53,001 nucleotides of DNA, from assembly GCA_018816345.1 (NCBI GenBank), contig JAHIWG010000098.1, positions 1-53,001 on the forward strand, written 5' to 3'. Shown one piece after another: positions 1-7,544 of this stretch. The stretch is from Spirochaetota bacterium. GTDB taxonomy: Bacteria > Spirochaetota > Spirochaetia > Treponematales > UBA12059. Below the pieces are notes generated by a model. That model ran no database searches. It was not told the origin of the DNA and saw nothing but the letters and a program-made list of their open reading frames with translations. Each line of letters opens with the position of its first letter. The first letter of the stretch is position 1. Made by a program: the position numbers and the translations under genes.

Positions 1-83
1 CCGGGAAGGAATGGGGAACCCGGAGATACATGGACATGAGCAGGCTCAACGGCATGGTCACCGTCGAGATCCTGGACGCGTAG
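1..83 (+). CDS. C-terminal end of a truncated CDS, unknown product
   Basis: A reading frame open from the window edge ends at TAG 81-83 and encodes about 26 residues ending VTVEILDA. Codon use (GTC, ACC, GAG, ATC, CTG, GAC, GCG) matches genuine genes of this window, so this looks like the tail of a real protein whose body lies outside. No family can be assigned from so short a tail. An overlapping frame at 11-223 has poor codon use and was not called. The 216 bases from here to the next gene show nothing I can name. Confidence 0.5.
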   Translation, partial: GKEWGTRRYMDMSRLNGMVTVEILDA

Positions 84-299
84 CCCGCGATAACCGGATG
101 GGGGCGCCGCCGCAAATGTGCGAAAGTATGTTGACGTTATCCGATCCGTCGCTTCAATCGATAACACGGGCCGGACTTCCAGGAGCGACATCTGCCGCTA
201 TTTTATCTCGGGGCTCTTCATAGGTGTTTAAGGGCCAATCAAGAAGGGAACATGCGAAAGAAAGGGGATTCCCAAAATACGAGATTCTTATCCGCGTAC

Positions 300-857
300 C
301 TATAGCGCGTTCTTAACGATTATTTCTATAGGTTCTCCATTAACTATGCATCTAACTAGACACTCATCGATGCCGGCGGAATCCTTCGGGATAGAAAGTA
401 CGAATATTCCTCTATATCTCTTCCCTGCTTGGACTTTAAAACTGGCGTCCAATGTCTTACGGTCGATTATTTTGTAGAAAGCGGCGTTTAAATCCTCTCC
501 GACGAAGGGTCGCCAATATTGAAGCAAGTCATCCTTGAAAAGCGTCTTCGACTCGATGACTTGTCCATCCGCGCTCGCCGCTATAGCGGATATTTTTACA
601 GTTGCCGGGTCGGATCGAAGCATAGAAAATTCTAAGGCTATGAATTTATTCGTCGATTTGCTGATTATCGATTTCCATTCGATAAGGGGATTCAGCGAAC
701 CGCGGCTAAATGCTCTCACTTCCTCAATACTTAACCTTCTTATAGTCGTCGTTACCTCATCTATGGCGCTAGGAGTCGGCGCCGACGCACAGGAAGTAAG
801 ACTCAACACGCCCATTACGAAGGCGGCGATACAGGCAGTCCGGCCGTTTAGGCCCAT
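300..857 (-). CDS. Small predicted lipoprotein, AT-rich
   Basis: This 185-residue protein starts MGLNGRTACIAAF and has a hydrophobic stretch ending in a lipobox LTSC (Cys23), so it should be lipid-anchored and exported. The ATG at 857 is chosen because GGAGG lies 5 bases upstream; a TTG four codons earlier would place that site inside the gene. The mature part is mixed alpha/beta with no motif I recognise. The gene is visibly richer in A+T than its neighbours (ATA, AGA and TTA codons are common), which suggests recent acquisition or weak selection. It lies just past the terminator of the outer-membrane protein gene and has no obvious promoter of its own, so read-through may drive it. Confidence 0.75.
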   Translation of the reverse strand: MGLNGRTACIAAFVMGVLSLTSCASAPTPSAIDEVTTTIRRLSIEEVRAFSRGSLNPLIEWKSIISKSTNKFIALEFSMLRSDPATVKISAIAASADGQVIESKTLFKDDLLQYWRPFVGEDLNAAFYKIIDRKTLDASFKVQAGKRYRGIFVLSIPKDSAGIDECLVRCIVNGEPIEIIVKNAL

Positions 858-867
858 ATTATCCTCC

Positions 868-899
868 AAAACAAACGGCCCCGCATCTCTGCGGGGCCG
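868..899 (-). terminator. Rho-independent terminator of the outer-membrane protein gene
   Basis: A perfect 9-bp stem (876-884 with 891-899) and 6-base loop are followed on the minus strand by TTTGTTTT (868-875). It sits 25 bases past the stop of the barrel protein gene. The Shine-Dalgarno sequence of the lipoprotein gene begins directly after the T tract. Confidence 0.9.
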
Positions 900-923
900 A
901 AGAATCGAACTTACGCTCGAAGC

Positions 924-1868
924 TTAGAAGCTGTAGCTGTAGAAAGCGTAGACGCTGAAGCCAGCGGGCGTCATGACAGGAATGCCGGCGCCGATTTCGA
1001 TGGAGCCGGAGTCGACGTTGTAGTCGAGGTACGGGTCGATCGAGATGGTGAGGTCGGTACCAGCGAGGTCGATGCCGACGCCGGCGCCGATGGCGCCGAA
1101 GTCAAGGGCGTACTCGACGTTCGGGGTCACGTTGAGCGCGAGGGCGTCGGTGATCGTCTGCTTCGAGGAGAGCTGGAGGGTGAGGGCGTCCATGGTGTAG
1201 GCGACGCGCTCCCAGATAACGTAGGTGCTGGTGTCGAAGGTCAGCTTGGCCTCGACGCGAGCGAGCACGTTCTCGATGGCCTTGACGTCAACGCCGGCCC
1301 ACATGACGTTCTCGCCGAGCTGATAGCCGGCGACGATGTTGGCTACGTCGGGGATGGCATAGGCGAGACCGAAATCGGTGCCAGCGAACTGATCGGCGAT
1401 GGCTACGGTGTTGGGGAGGGCTACCGGCACGAAGGCGCCGATCTTCAGGCCGTCGATCGGGGCGAGGATGAACTCGGCGCCGGTCACTCCGTCGAAGTTA
1501 CCATAGGCGTTGTACACGGTGGCGAAGGTGTAGTCGTCGAGCTTACCGAGCTTTACCTTGATCATGTTGTCGAGGAAACCAGACCACATGTAACCCTGGG
1601 TAATGACCGGGGCGGAGAAGTCGTTGCTCTGGAGGCGGAACTTCAGTCCGCTATTGCCAGCGGTGAGCTGGGCATTGAGGCGAACGCGGAAAGCATCGGG
1701 AACAGAGCCATACCAGCGATCGAACTTGAGGCCCGCGCCGTCGCCGTTGGCGTACACAAGACCACCATAAAGAGCTCCGCTGAGCTTGAGAGCCGGGGCA
1801 TCATCCTGAGCGAAAACGGCACCGCCGAGAACGGCGAGGGCCAGAAGAAGCACTATAGCTTTCTTCAT
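924..1868 (-). CDS. Outer-membrane beta-barrel protein, spirochaete-type
   Basis: The 314-residue product begins MKKAIVLLLALAVLGG and has a classical signal peptide cleaved after AVFA-Q (about residue 20). The mature chain alternates polar and apolar residues with many Gly, Tyr and Asp, as in transmembrane beta-strands, and ends YSYSF. A C-terminal aromatic residue is the usual BAM-recognition signal. It resembles the roughly 300-residue barrel proteins common in Treponema and relatives; substrate unknown. AAGGAGG sits 7 bases before the ATG. A near-consensus sigma-70 promoter, a 5'-terminal stem-loop and a strong terminator frame the gene, so it is probably a major, abundant envelope protein. 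Confidence 0.85.
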   Translation of the reverse strand: MKKAIVLLLALAVLGGAVFAQDDAPALKLSGALYGGLVYANGDGAGLKFDRWYGSVPDAFRVRLNAQLTAGNSGLKFRLQSNDFSAPVITQGYMWSGFLDNMIKVKLGKLDDYTFATVYNAYGNFDGVTGAEFILAPIDGLKIGAFVPVALPNTVAIADQFAGTDFGLAYAIPDVANIVAGYQLGENVMWAGVDVKAIENVLARVEAKLTFDTSTYVIWERVAYTMDALTLQLSSKQTITDALALNVTPNVEYALDFGAIGAGVGIDLAGTDLTISIDPYLDYNVDSGSIEIGAGIPVMTPAGFSVYAFYSYSF

Positions 1869-1891
1869 CTAGATTCCTCCTTGTAGGAATA

Positions 1892-1932
1892 AGCGGGGGA
1901 CTAGGCCTATGGTCTAGCGCTCCCCTTAGCTT
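1892..1932 (-). other. 5'-terminal stem-loop in the barrel-gene leader
   Basis: Read on the minus strand, the leader begins one base after the predicted start (about 1933) with AAGC-GGGGA-CTAG arms that pair with CTAG-TCCCC-GCTT, with small internal loops. A stem at the extreme 5' end of an outer-membrane protein mRNA is a known stabilising arrangement (as in enterobacterial ompA). That role is inferred here. Confidence 0.5.
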
Positions 1933-1939
1933 TAGGGCG

Positions 1940-1968
1940 AGTATACCAGCGCGAAATTCAGGTGTCAA
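1940..1968 (-). promoter_or_regulatory. Sigma-70 promoter of the barrel-protein gene
   Basis: On the minus strand TTGACA (1963-1968) and TATACT (1940-1945) are separated by exactly 17 bp, predicting a start near 1933 and a leader of about 64 bases. It is one of the two best promoter matches in the window. The stretch 1969-2137 behind it is AT-rich and holds no other feature I can support. Confidence 0.9.
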
Positions 1969-2137
1969 GGAAATTTTAGGAGACGGAAGTTATTTTATGA
2001 CAAATTTAACATAAAATGTCATGATGATATACAATATATAAGAGTTCCCTTATCTAATATCGGCAAAAGAGCAGGATCGATTAGCGATATCCGATAATCA
2101 CCAAAAACTATTTATAAGCGCCCGCCCGAGCCCCGTA

Positions 2138-3349
2138 TTACGCGTTCCAGGCGCGCGCGGTCTCCTCGAAAGCCGCTCTTGAGCCTTCGATAGTCGCCTC
2201 GGGCACGCAGTAGCACAGCCTGAACCATCCGGGGTAGCCGAAGCCGACGCCGGGGACGGACAGGACGCCGCGGTCCTTGAGTGCCATCGCGAAGGCGACG
2301 TCGCGGGACTCGCCGGGAACCGTGGCCGGACCGCCAGCCGGGACCTCGCAGAACAGGTAGAAGGCGCCCTCGGGGCGGGCGTAGCGGATGCCGGCGCCGT
2401 CGAGGATGGCCGCGAGCATGTCGCGGCGGCGGCCGTAGCGCGAGACGTCGGCCTTGGCCCGCCAGCTGGCGGCGACCGCGCGCTGCATCAGGGCGGGCGC
2501 GTTCACGAAGCCGAGCACGCGGTTCGAGGTAGCGAGCCCCGAGACGAGCAGGGCCTTCTCGGCGCAGGCCGGGTTGACGGCGACGTAGCCGAGGCGCTCG
2601 CCGGGGATGGAGAGGGTCTTGGAGAAGCTCGACGCGACGAGGCTCTCGGGATAGGCCGATAGGACGGGCGGCACGAAGACCCCGTCGTAGACTATGTCGC
2701 GGTACGGCTCGTCGACGACGAGGTAGGGCGCGCGGCCGGTCTTCAGGGCGTGGGCGGAGAGCGCCGAGGCGAGCGCCTCGATGTCGGAGCGGGGATAGAC
2801 CCGGCCGGTGGGATTATTGGGGCTGTTGATTATGACGACGGCAGTCCTGGGAGACAGGGCGCGGGCCACGGCCTCCGGATCCAGGGAGAAGTCCGGCGCG
2901 GAGTCCGCGACGACGAGGGCGCCGCCGCTATTCTCGACGTAGGCCGAGTACTCGGCGAAGTACGGCCTGACGACGACCACCTCGTCGCCGGGGTTCAGGA
3001 CCGTGCGGAGTATCACGTTGAGCGCGCCGGCCGCGCCTACGGTCATGACGACGTCGTCCGCCTGGGTGGGCACGTCGTGCTCGGCGGCCACCTTCTGGGC
3101 CATCGCCTGGCGCGCGAAGCCGTAGCCCGAGTTGGTCATGTAGGCGTGGGAACCGGGCTCGTCGCTAATAGCGGCGGCCCTCAGGGCGTCGAGGAATTCG
3201 GGCGGCGGCTCGAGGTCGGGGTTGCCGAGCGAGAAATCGAACACGGCCTGCGGCCCGAGGCGGGCCTTGAGCTCTATCCCGGCCTCGAACATCTTCCGTA
3301 TCCACGAGCCTCGCTCGAGCCCGGCCCTCATCGCGTTCGCTATCGGCAT
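2138..3349 (-). CDS. Class I/II PLP-dependent aminotransferase (aspartate aminotransferase-like)
   Basis: This 403-residue enzyme should transfer an amino group between an amino acid and a 2-oxo acid in the cytoplasm. It has the fold-type I signatures: substrate-loop LGNPD near 41-45, NSPNNPTGRVY near 175-185, DEPYRDI near 213-219, and the Schiff-base lysine in SSFSKTLSIPGERLGY (Lys244). Length is normal for the family. The substrate cannot be told from sequence: aspartate, alanine or aromatic amino acids are all possible. It is divergent from the DUF438 gene at 3431, and a TATAGT-like -10 lies in the 81-bp gap. AGGA precedes the ATG by about 9 bases. Confidence 0.88.
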   Translation of the reverse strand: MPIANAMRAGLERGSWIRKMFEAGIELKARLGPQAVFDFSLGNPDLEPPPEFLDALRAAAISDEPGSHAYMTNSGYGFARQAMAQKVAAEHDVPTQADDVVMTVGAAGALNVILRTVLNPGDEVVVVRPYFAEYSAYVENSGGALVVADSAPDFSLDPEAVARALSPRTAVVIINSPNNPTGRVYPRSDIEALASALSAHALKTGRAPYLVVDEPYRDIVYDGVFVPPVLSAYPESLVASSFSKTLSIPGERLGYVAVNPACAEKALLVSGLATSNRVLGFVNAPALMQRAVAASWRAKADVSRYGRRRDMLAAILDGAGIRYARPEGAFYLFCEVPAGGPATVPGESRDVAFAMALKDRGVLSVPGVGFGYPGWFRLCYCVPEATIEGSRAAFEETARAWNA

Positions 3350-3430
3350 TTGGAAATCCTCGCTTTCTTCGCGTTTCGAGGGTAGACTATAGCACGGCTC
3401 AGCCGCGCGCGGCAGCCCGAGGAGGTCGCC

Positions 3431-4729
3431 ATGACCGACGTGAATCAGTCCGAGTCCCGGAGGATGGCCGGGTTCGACGCCCTGCTGGACGCGATGATAG
3501 CCGGAGGCGACGCCGGGGCGGTAAGGGCCGCCGAGGCCCTGATAGCGGACGCCCGGCCTCAGGACCTCGTGAACGCCGTCGATACGGCGGTAGCCAAGGG
3601 CGTCGACTCGGCGCTCCTCAAGCCGGCGGTCTCCAGGCTGGTCAACCTGCTCTCCTCGCCGCTATCCCGCCATCGATGCTCGCCGCCGCCGGGAGAACGG
3701 CTCTTCTCGTCGCTCGTAGCGGAGAACGCGGGCCTCCTAGCGACCCTCGAGCGCTGCAAGCCCTTGGCCAAGGCGATTAACGACCCGGGATTAACGCCTG
3801 AGGCGCTTCTAGGCGCGGCTACCGGCCTCCGCGCCCTCGTCGGCGAGCTCGGGTCGATAGAGATACATTATAAGAAGAAAGAGAACGTGCTCTTCCCCTG
3901 GTTCGAGTCGCGCTATCCGCAGTACCGCTGCGTCCGCCTGATGTGGGAGATCCAGGACGACGCTAGGCTGGGGCTCAAGGAGCTCGCGGCGCTCCTGGAC
4001 GGCGCGATTGGCGCGATTGGCGCAACGGCCGTACCGTCAGAGCCGCCCGTACCGTCAGAGACGCCCGCGCCGGGCGGGGCGCTATTCGAGCGAGGACCGG
4101 TTAACCGGGCGATAGGCAGGCTGTTCTTCGACCTTAACGCCAACGCCCTCCGCGAGGAGCTCGCGCTCTACCCGGTGATGATGGCCCTCATGGCCCCTTC
4201 GGACGGGGAACGGCTCTTCGGGCAGACGCGCGAATACGGGTACGCCTTCCTGGACGACGCGGCTATCTCGCGGCTCGAGAGCGGAGCCGCCTTTCCGGCG
4301 GCGGGCCGGTCCGGCCGCGTCGCCGCCGGAGGCCTAAGCGGCAGGACGGGAGCCCTGCCGAGCGCGGTCCTGTCCGCGATGTTCTCTACCCTTCCCGTGG
4401 ACATGACCTACGTCGACGGGAACGACAAGGTACGCTGGTTCTCCGACTCCCCGAGCCGGATATTCCCGAGGAGCCCCGAGATACTGGGCCGGGACGTACG
4501 CAATTGCCATCCCGGCCGAAGCGTCGGCAGGGTCGTCGCCATACTCGATTCCTTCAGGCGCGGCGAGAAGGAACGCGAGGCGTTCTGGATCTCTATGAAA
4601 GGCCGCTTCATCCATATAGAATACTTCGCGCTGCGAGGGCCGGACGGCGCCTACCTGGGCGTGCTCGAGGCGAGCCAGGACCTTACGGAGCTACGCTCGC
4701 TGACCGGCGAGAAAAGGCTGGCGGACTAG
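3431..4729 (+). CDS. DUF438-type protein with degenerate hemerythrin region and PAS domain
   Basis: The 432-residue protein has the DUF438 layout: helical N-terminus (about 1-100), hemerythrin-like region (about 100-270) and a C-terminal PAS domain (about 310-425, with VDMTYVDG and the conserved Cys359-His360 in NCHPGRSV). In the middle region the first ligand segment IHYKKKENVLFP is kept. The histidine of the KHDE segment seen in the paralogue at 7545 is replaced by EIQDD, and the HPIHTY segment is lost. A Pro-rich, repeat-derived linker (GAIGAIGATAVPSEPPVPSE) is inserted. It probably no longer binds a di-iron centre and may keep only PAS-based sensing. It lies 17 bases before the EFR1 gene, probably one operon. 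AGGAGG precedes the ATG. Confidence 0.8.
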   Translation: MTDVNQSESRRMAGFDALLDAMIAGGDAGAVRAAEALIADARPQDLVNAVDTAVAKGVDSALLKPAVSRLVNLLSSPLSRHRCSPPPGERLFSSLVAENAGLLATLERCKPLAKAINDPGLTPEALLGAATGLRALVGELGSIEIHYKKKENVLFPWFESRYPQYRCVRLMWEIQDDARLGLKELAALLDGAIGAIGATAVPSEPPVPSETPAPGGALFERGPVNRAIGRLFFDLNANALREELALYPVMMALMAPSDGERLFGQTREYGYAFLDDAAISRLESGAAFPAAGRSGRVAAGGLSGRTGALPSAVLSAMFSTLPVDMTYVDGNDKVRWFSDSPSRIFPRSPEILGRDVRNCHPGRSVGRVVAILDSFRRGEKEREAFWISMKGRFIHIEYFALRGPDGAYLGVLEASQDLTELRSLTGEKRLAD

Positions 4730-4746
4730 CCGGCGCGGGGGGATAA

Positions 4747-5802
4747 ATGAGCAGGATCGTCATCGCGGTATTCTCGGGCACCGGCAACGCGCGCCGGGCG
4801 GCCCGCATCGTATCGGGAGAGCTAGGAAAATCGGGGAAGGGCGTCGAGCTCGTAGACCTCGCGGCCGGCGAGGCCGTCCCGGCCCTCGGCGAGGGGGACC
4901 TCCTGGTCGTATGCTCGTCTACGCTAGGCTTCTCCCCTCCTTCGACCGTGATGGATAGGATACGCTCGGCTCCGCGGTCTAACGGCGCCTACGCGGCCTA
5001 TATAAGCGTCTGCGGCGCGACGGGCGCCAAGGATAGGATAATGCGCGGCTGGAGCGGGGCCGCGTCGATGATAGCCTTCTCCGCCCTCTCCAGGAAAGGC
5101 TTCGAGCCCGTCGGGTCGGCCGACGTATCCTACCCCGAGAACTGGACCCAGGTCTCGCAAGCGGCCGTCGGCGAGGCCCGGGCGGCCATGCTCGAGAGCG
5201 GCGACGCCGAGGCCCTCGGGTTCGCCCGATCGATCGCCGCGAACGACCGCGTTTTCGTCAGGCGCAACCTAGCCACGCGTAGCCTCGGCCGGTTCATCGG
5301 CCTCGTTTTCAGGCTCCTCGCGCGCAGGATGCTGGGGAGGCTCTACATCGCCGACGACGCCTGCACCGGCTGCGGGCTATGCGCCGAGGCATGCCCGTCG
5401 TCGGCCATAGCCATGAAGGACGGCTCTCCGTCGTGGACGGCTGACTGCTCGGCCTGCAATCGCTGCATAAACGCCTGCCCCGCGGCCTCCATCCAGACGT
5501 CTACGGCCAGGCTCGCGATATTCGCCGTCGTCAACGTCGCGGCCATAGTCGCGTCGGCCCCCGCCGCGCGGGCCGTACTAGGCGGGCTCGCGCCGACGCT
5601 CTCGGGGATAGGCCTCCGTGCGGCCGCCTTCGTCCTGGGCGTCGCTCTGTACGCGGCCTTCACCGCGCTCCAGATAGGCCCGATGGACGCGCTCGTCCAG
5701 GCCATGGAGCGCTCGCCCAGGCTCAGGCGCTTCTTCACGGCCAGCTTCACGAAACGCTTTACGCGCTACCTAGCGCCGGGATTCGAGCCAGGAGCGAAGT
5801 GA
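4747..5802 (+). CDS. EFR1-family flavodoxin-ferredoxin membrane protein
   Basis: The 351-residue protein combines a flavodoxin-like N-terminus (FSGTGNARRAA at about 9-19, an FMN phosphate loop), two [4Fe-4S] motifs (CTGCGLCAEACP near 206-217 and CSACNRCINACP near 234-245) and hydrophobic segments near 255-275 and 290-312. EFR1 proteins are thought to shuttle low-potential electrons; the partner is unknown. The formate dehydrogenase 4 kb away is a possible electron source in this organism (inference). It follows the first DUF438 gene, so redox or oxygen sensing and electron transfer may be linked. Its 3' end overlaps the convergent fusion gene by 44 bases. Confidence 0.85.
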   Translation: MSRIVIAVFSGTGNARRAARIVSGELGKSGKGVELVDLAAGEAVPALGEGDLLVVCSSTLGFSPPSTVMDRIRSAPRSNGAYAAYISVCGATGAKDRIMRGWSGAASMIAFSALSRKGFEPVGSADVSYPENWTQVSQAAVGEARAAMLESGDAEALGFARSIAANDRVFVRRNLATRSLGRFIGLVFRLLARRMLGRLYIADDACTGCGLCAEACPSSAIAMKDGSPSWTADCSACNRCINACPAASIQTSTARLAIFAVVNVAAIVASAPAARAVLGGLAPTLSGIGLRAAAFVLGVALYAAFTALQIGPMDALVQAMERSPRLRRFFTASFTKRFTRYLAPGFEPGAK

Positions 5803-7366
5803 GGGCCTCCCGCATGCGCCCGGGGACGGCGATCGCGTCGCCGGCGCTCCCCGGGGCCGCCGGCCACCGGTCGTAGCGGACCGTATACAGGTCGTCGAGC
5901 TTCTTCGGGGCGAGGTCCGCGGGGCACGAGGCGTGCATATGCGCAGGGTAGTTATAGCCGAACGATAGCTCGTAGAAGCCTCCCGGCCCCGCGACCGACA
6001 CGACGGCGGCGGCCAGGGCGGCCTGATGGAGGAAGAGCCGGCGCGCGGGCGCCGTCAGGGCCGCCAGCACCGCGGGGTCGGCGCAGGCGGAGGCGAGCCC
6101 ATCGCGCCACGCGGCGAGGACGCCGGCCCCGGGCCTGACCGCCAAGAGCCCGGCGTTGAAATAGGCGCCTATGGGCTCGCGGTCGATTATGGTCGTCACC
6201 GGGAAGTCGCGGGAGGGCTCGGCCCCGCAGGCCGCGTAGACGGCCCTCCAGAAGTCGTCGGACCCGGCGCCCCAGGGTCGGCCTATCAGGCGGTGGTGCA
6301 CCGGCTTCGCGGCGACGACGGCTCCGGCGGGCAGTAGCAGCTCGGAGGGCTCGCGGACGAAGACCGTATCGGGGTCCATCCAGACGACGACGTCGGCCTT
6401 CCCGGAGGCAAGGCGCTCGGCGGCGGCGGCGGCGCCCGCCTTGGCCGCCAGGGGGAACGAGTCTATGCGAGGGTCCGGCTCGAAGCCGACGATCTCGCAG
6501 CCGAGGGCCTCGAGCCCCGCGCGATTACCGGCGGGAACGGCCTCGGGACCGCCAGGCGCCATGCAGATCACGGGGGAATCCCTCATCGCGCCGCCCCACT
6601 CGCGGAGGCTGCCTACGAGGAGCGCGGCCTCCCTGGCGGCGTCCGGCGTCAGCATGAAGGCGAACAGCGCGGAGCGGGCCGGGGCGGAGGCGACCAGGGG
6701 AAGCGCGGGGACGCCGTCGGGGGAGCCGTCGGGGGAGCCGTCGGACGAACGGCCGGCCCGGTCCGCCCTCGCGCGGCGGGCGTTGTCAGCCGCTATCCTC
6801 GCGGCCTCGCAGGTCGCGCTCCTATAGTACTTGCTCCGTAGAGACGTTACGAGGAAGCCGTCGACGACGGGCGGAGGGGCGTCGCTCTTGCCTCGGCGAT
6901 CGGCGTAATCGACGTAGCGAGCCCCGGCGGCGAGGTAGTCGTTCCGGTAGTCGGGGTGGCCGGTCATCGTCCTGCCTGAAAGGACGCCCGCGGCCGCCAG
7001 CACCAGCGAGCCGCGGCAGAACGCGACGACGGCGAGCCCTGCCTCGTCAGCGCGGCGAACCAGGTCGAGCGAGGCGGCATCGGCGACGAGCCCGGCGTAG
7101 CCCTTGCCTGGCGCGACGACCAGGACGTCGTAGGCCGAGACGTCGGCTATGCCGCTCGAGAGCCTCAGCCTCCCTACCGCCGCGGCCCGGGCCGTCCGGA
7201 GGGCCATGCCGCAGGGCTTCAGGGTCGGTTTCGAGGAGACCAGGGTCAGTTCCCACCCGAACGACTCGAGCCGGGAAAGGATGCCCGGGGCCTCGTCCTC
7301 GATCGTCAGGTTCGCTCCCCATCCGTCGTCGAGCATGACGATGGCGCGTATCGGCATCGTATCCAT
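5759..7366 (-). CDS. DJ-1/PfpI domain fused to a glycosyltransferase-like domain
   Basis: The 535-residue product starts MDTMPIRAIVMLDD; AGGAGG 8 bases before the ATG at 7366 fixes the start (the frame stays open further upstream without good codon use). Residues 1-200 form a DJ-1/PfpI domain with the nucleophile-elbow Cys117 in AFCRGS and GHPDY/DGFLVTS segments like those of PfpI proteases, chaperones and deglycases. A Ser-Asp-Gly-Pro repeat linker (about 206-220) joins it to a second domain (about 230-535) with VVWMDPDTVFV, a DxD motif at 331-333 typical of GT-A nucleotide-sugar transferases, and a late YNYPAHMH segment. I know of no common fusion of these two families. The activity is unproven. 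A TATAAT lies upstream at 7461-7466 on this strand. Confidence 0.72.
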   Translation of the reverse strand: MDTMPIRAIVMLDDGWGANLTIEDEAPGILSRLESFGWELTLVSSKPTLKPCGMALRTARAAAVGRLRLSSGIADVSAYDVLVVAPGKGYAGLVADAASLDLVRRADEAGLAVVAFCRGSLVLAAAGVLSGRTMTGHPDYRNDYLAAGARYVDYADRRGKSDAPPPVVDGFLVTSLRSKYYRSATCEAARIAADNARRARADRAGRSSDGSPDGSPDGVPALPLVASAPARSALFAFMLTPDAAREAALLVGSLREWGGAMRDSPVICMAPGGPEAVPAGNRAGLEALGCEIVGFEPDPRIDSFPLAAKAGAAAAAERLASGKADVVVWMDPDTVFVREPSELLLPAGAVVAAKPVHHRLIGRPWGAGSDDFWRAVYAACGAEPSRDFPVTTIIDREPIGAYFNAGLLAVRPGAGVLAAWRDGLASACADPAVLAALTAPARRLFLHQAALAAAVVSVAGPGGFYELSFGYNYPAHMHASCPADLAPKKLDDLYTVRYDRWPAAPGSAGDAIAVPGRMREALTSLLARIPALGSA

Positions 7367-7544
7367 GGGTTCTCCTCCTAGGCACGCGGCCGGCGCGACG
7401 GCGTCGCGGCGCTCGGGCGAGGAATCGGCCGGAATCCCCGGTCGATCGAGCGCGCATCGATTATACCGCATCCCTCGTTCCGCGATTTGCAAATTTCGTT
7501 CGCCGACGCGAGAATTACGGCGTCGTGCACGATTCGGAGGCGCT

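Noticed and set aside
11-223. 70-residue open frame near the window start
   Set aside because: Codon use is unlike real genes here, no ribosome site is visible, and it overlaps a better frame ending at 83.
7149-7544. N-terminal extension of the second DUF438 frame
   Set aside because: It is antisense to the PfpI domain, has shadow-type composition, and CGGAGG supports ATG 7545.
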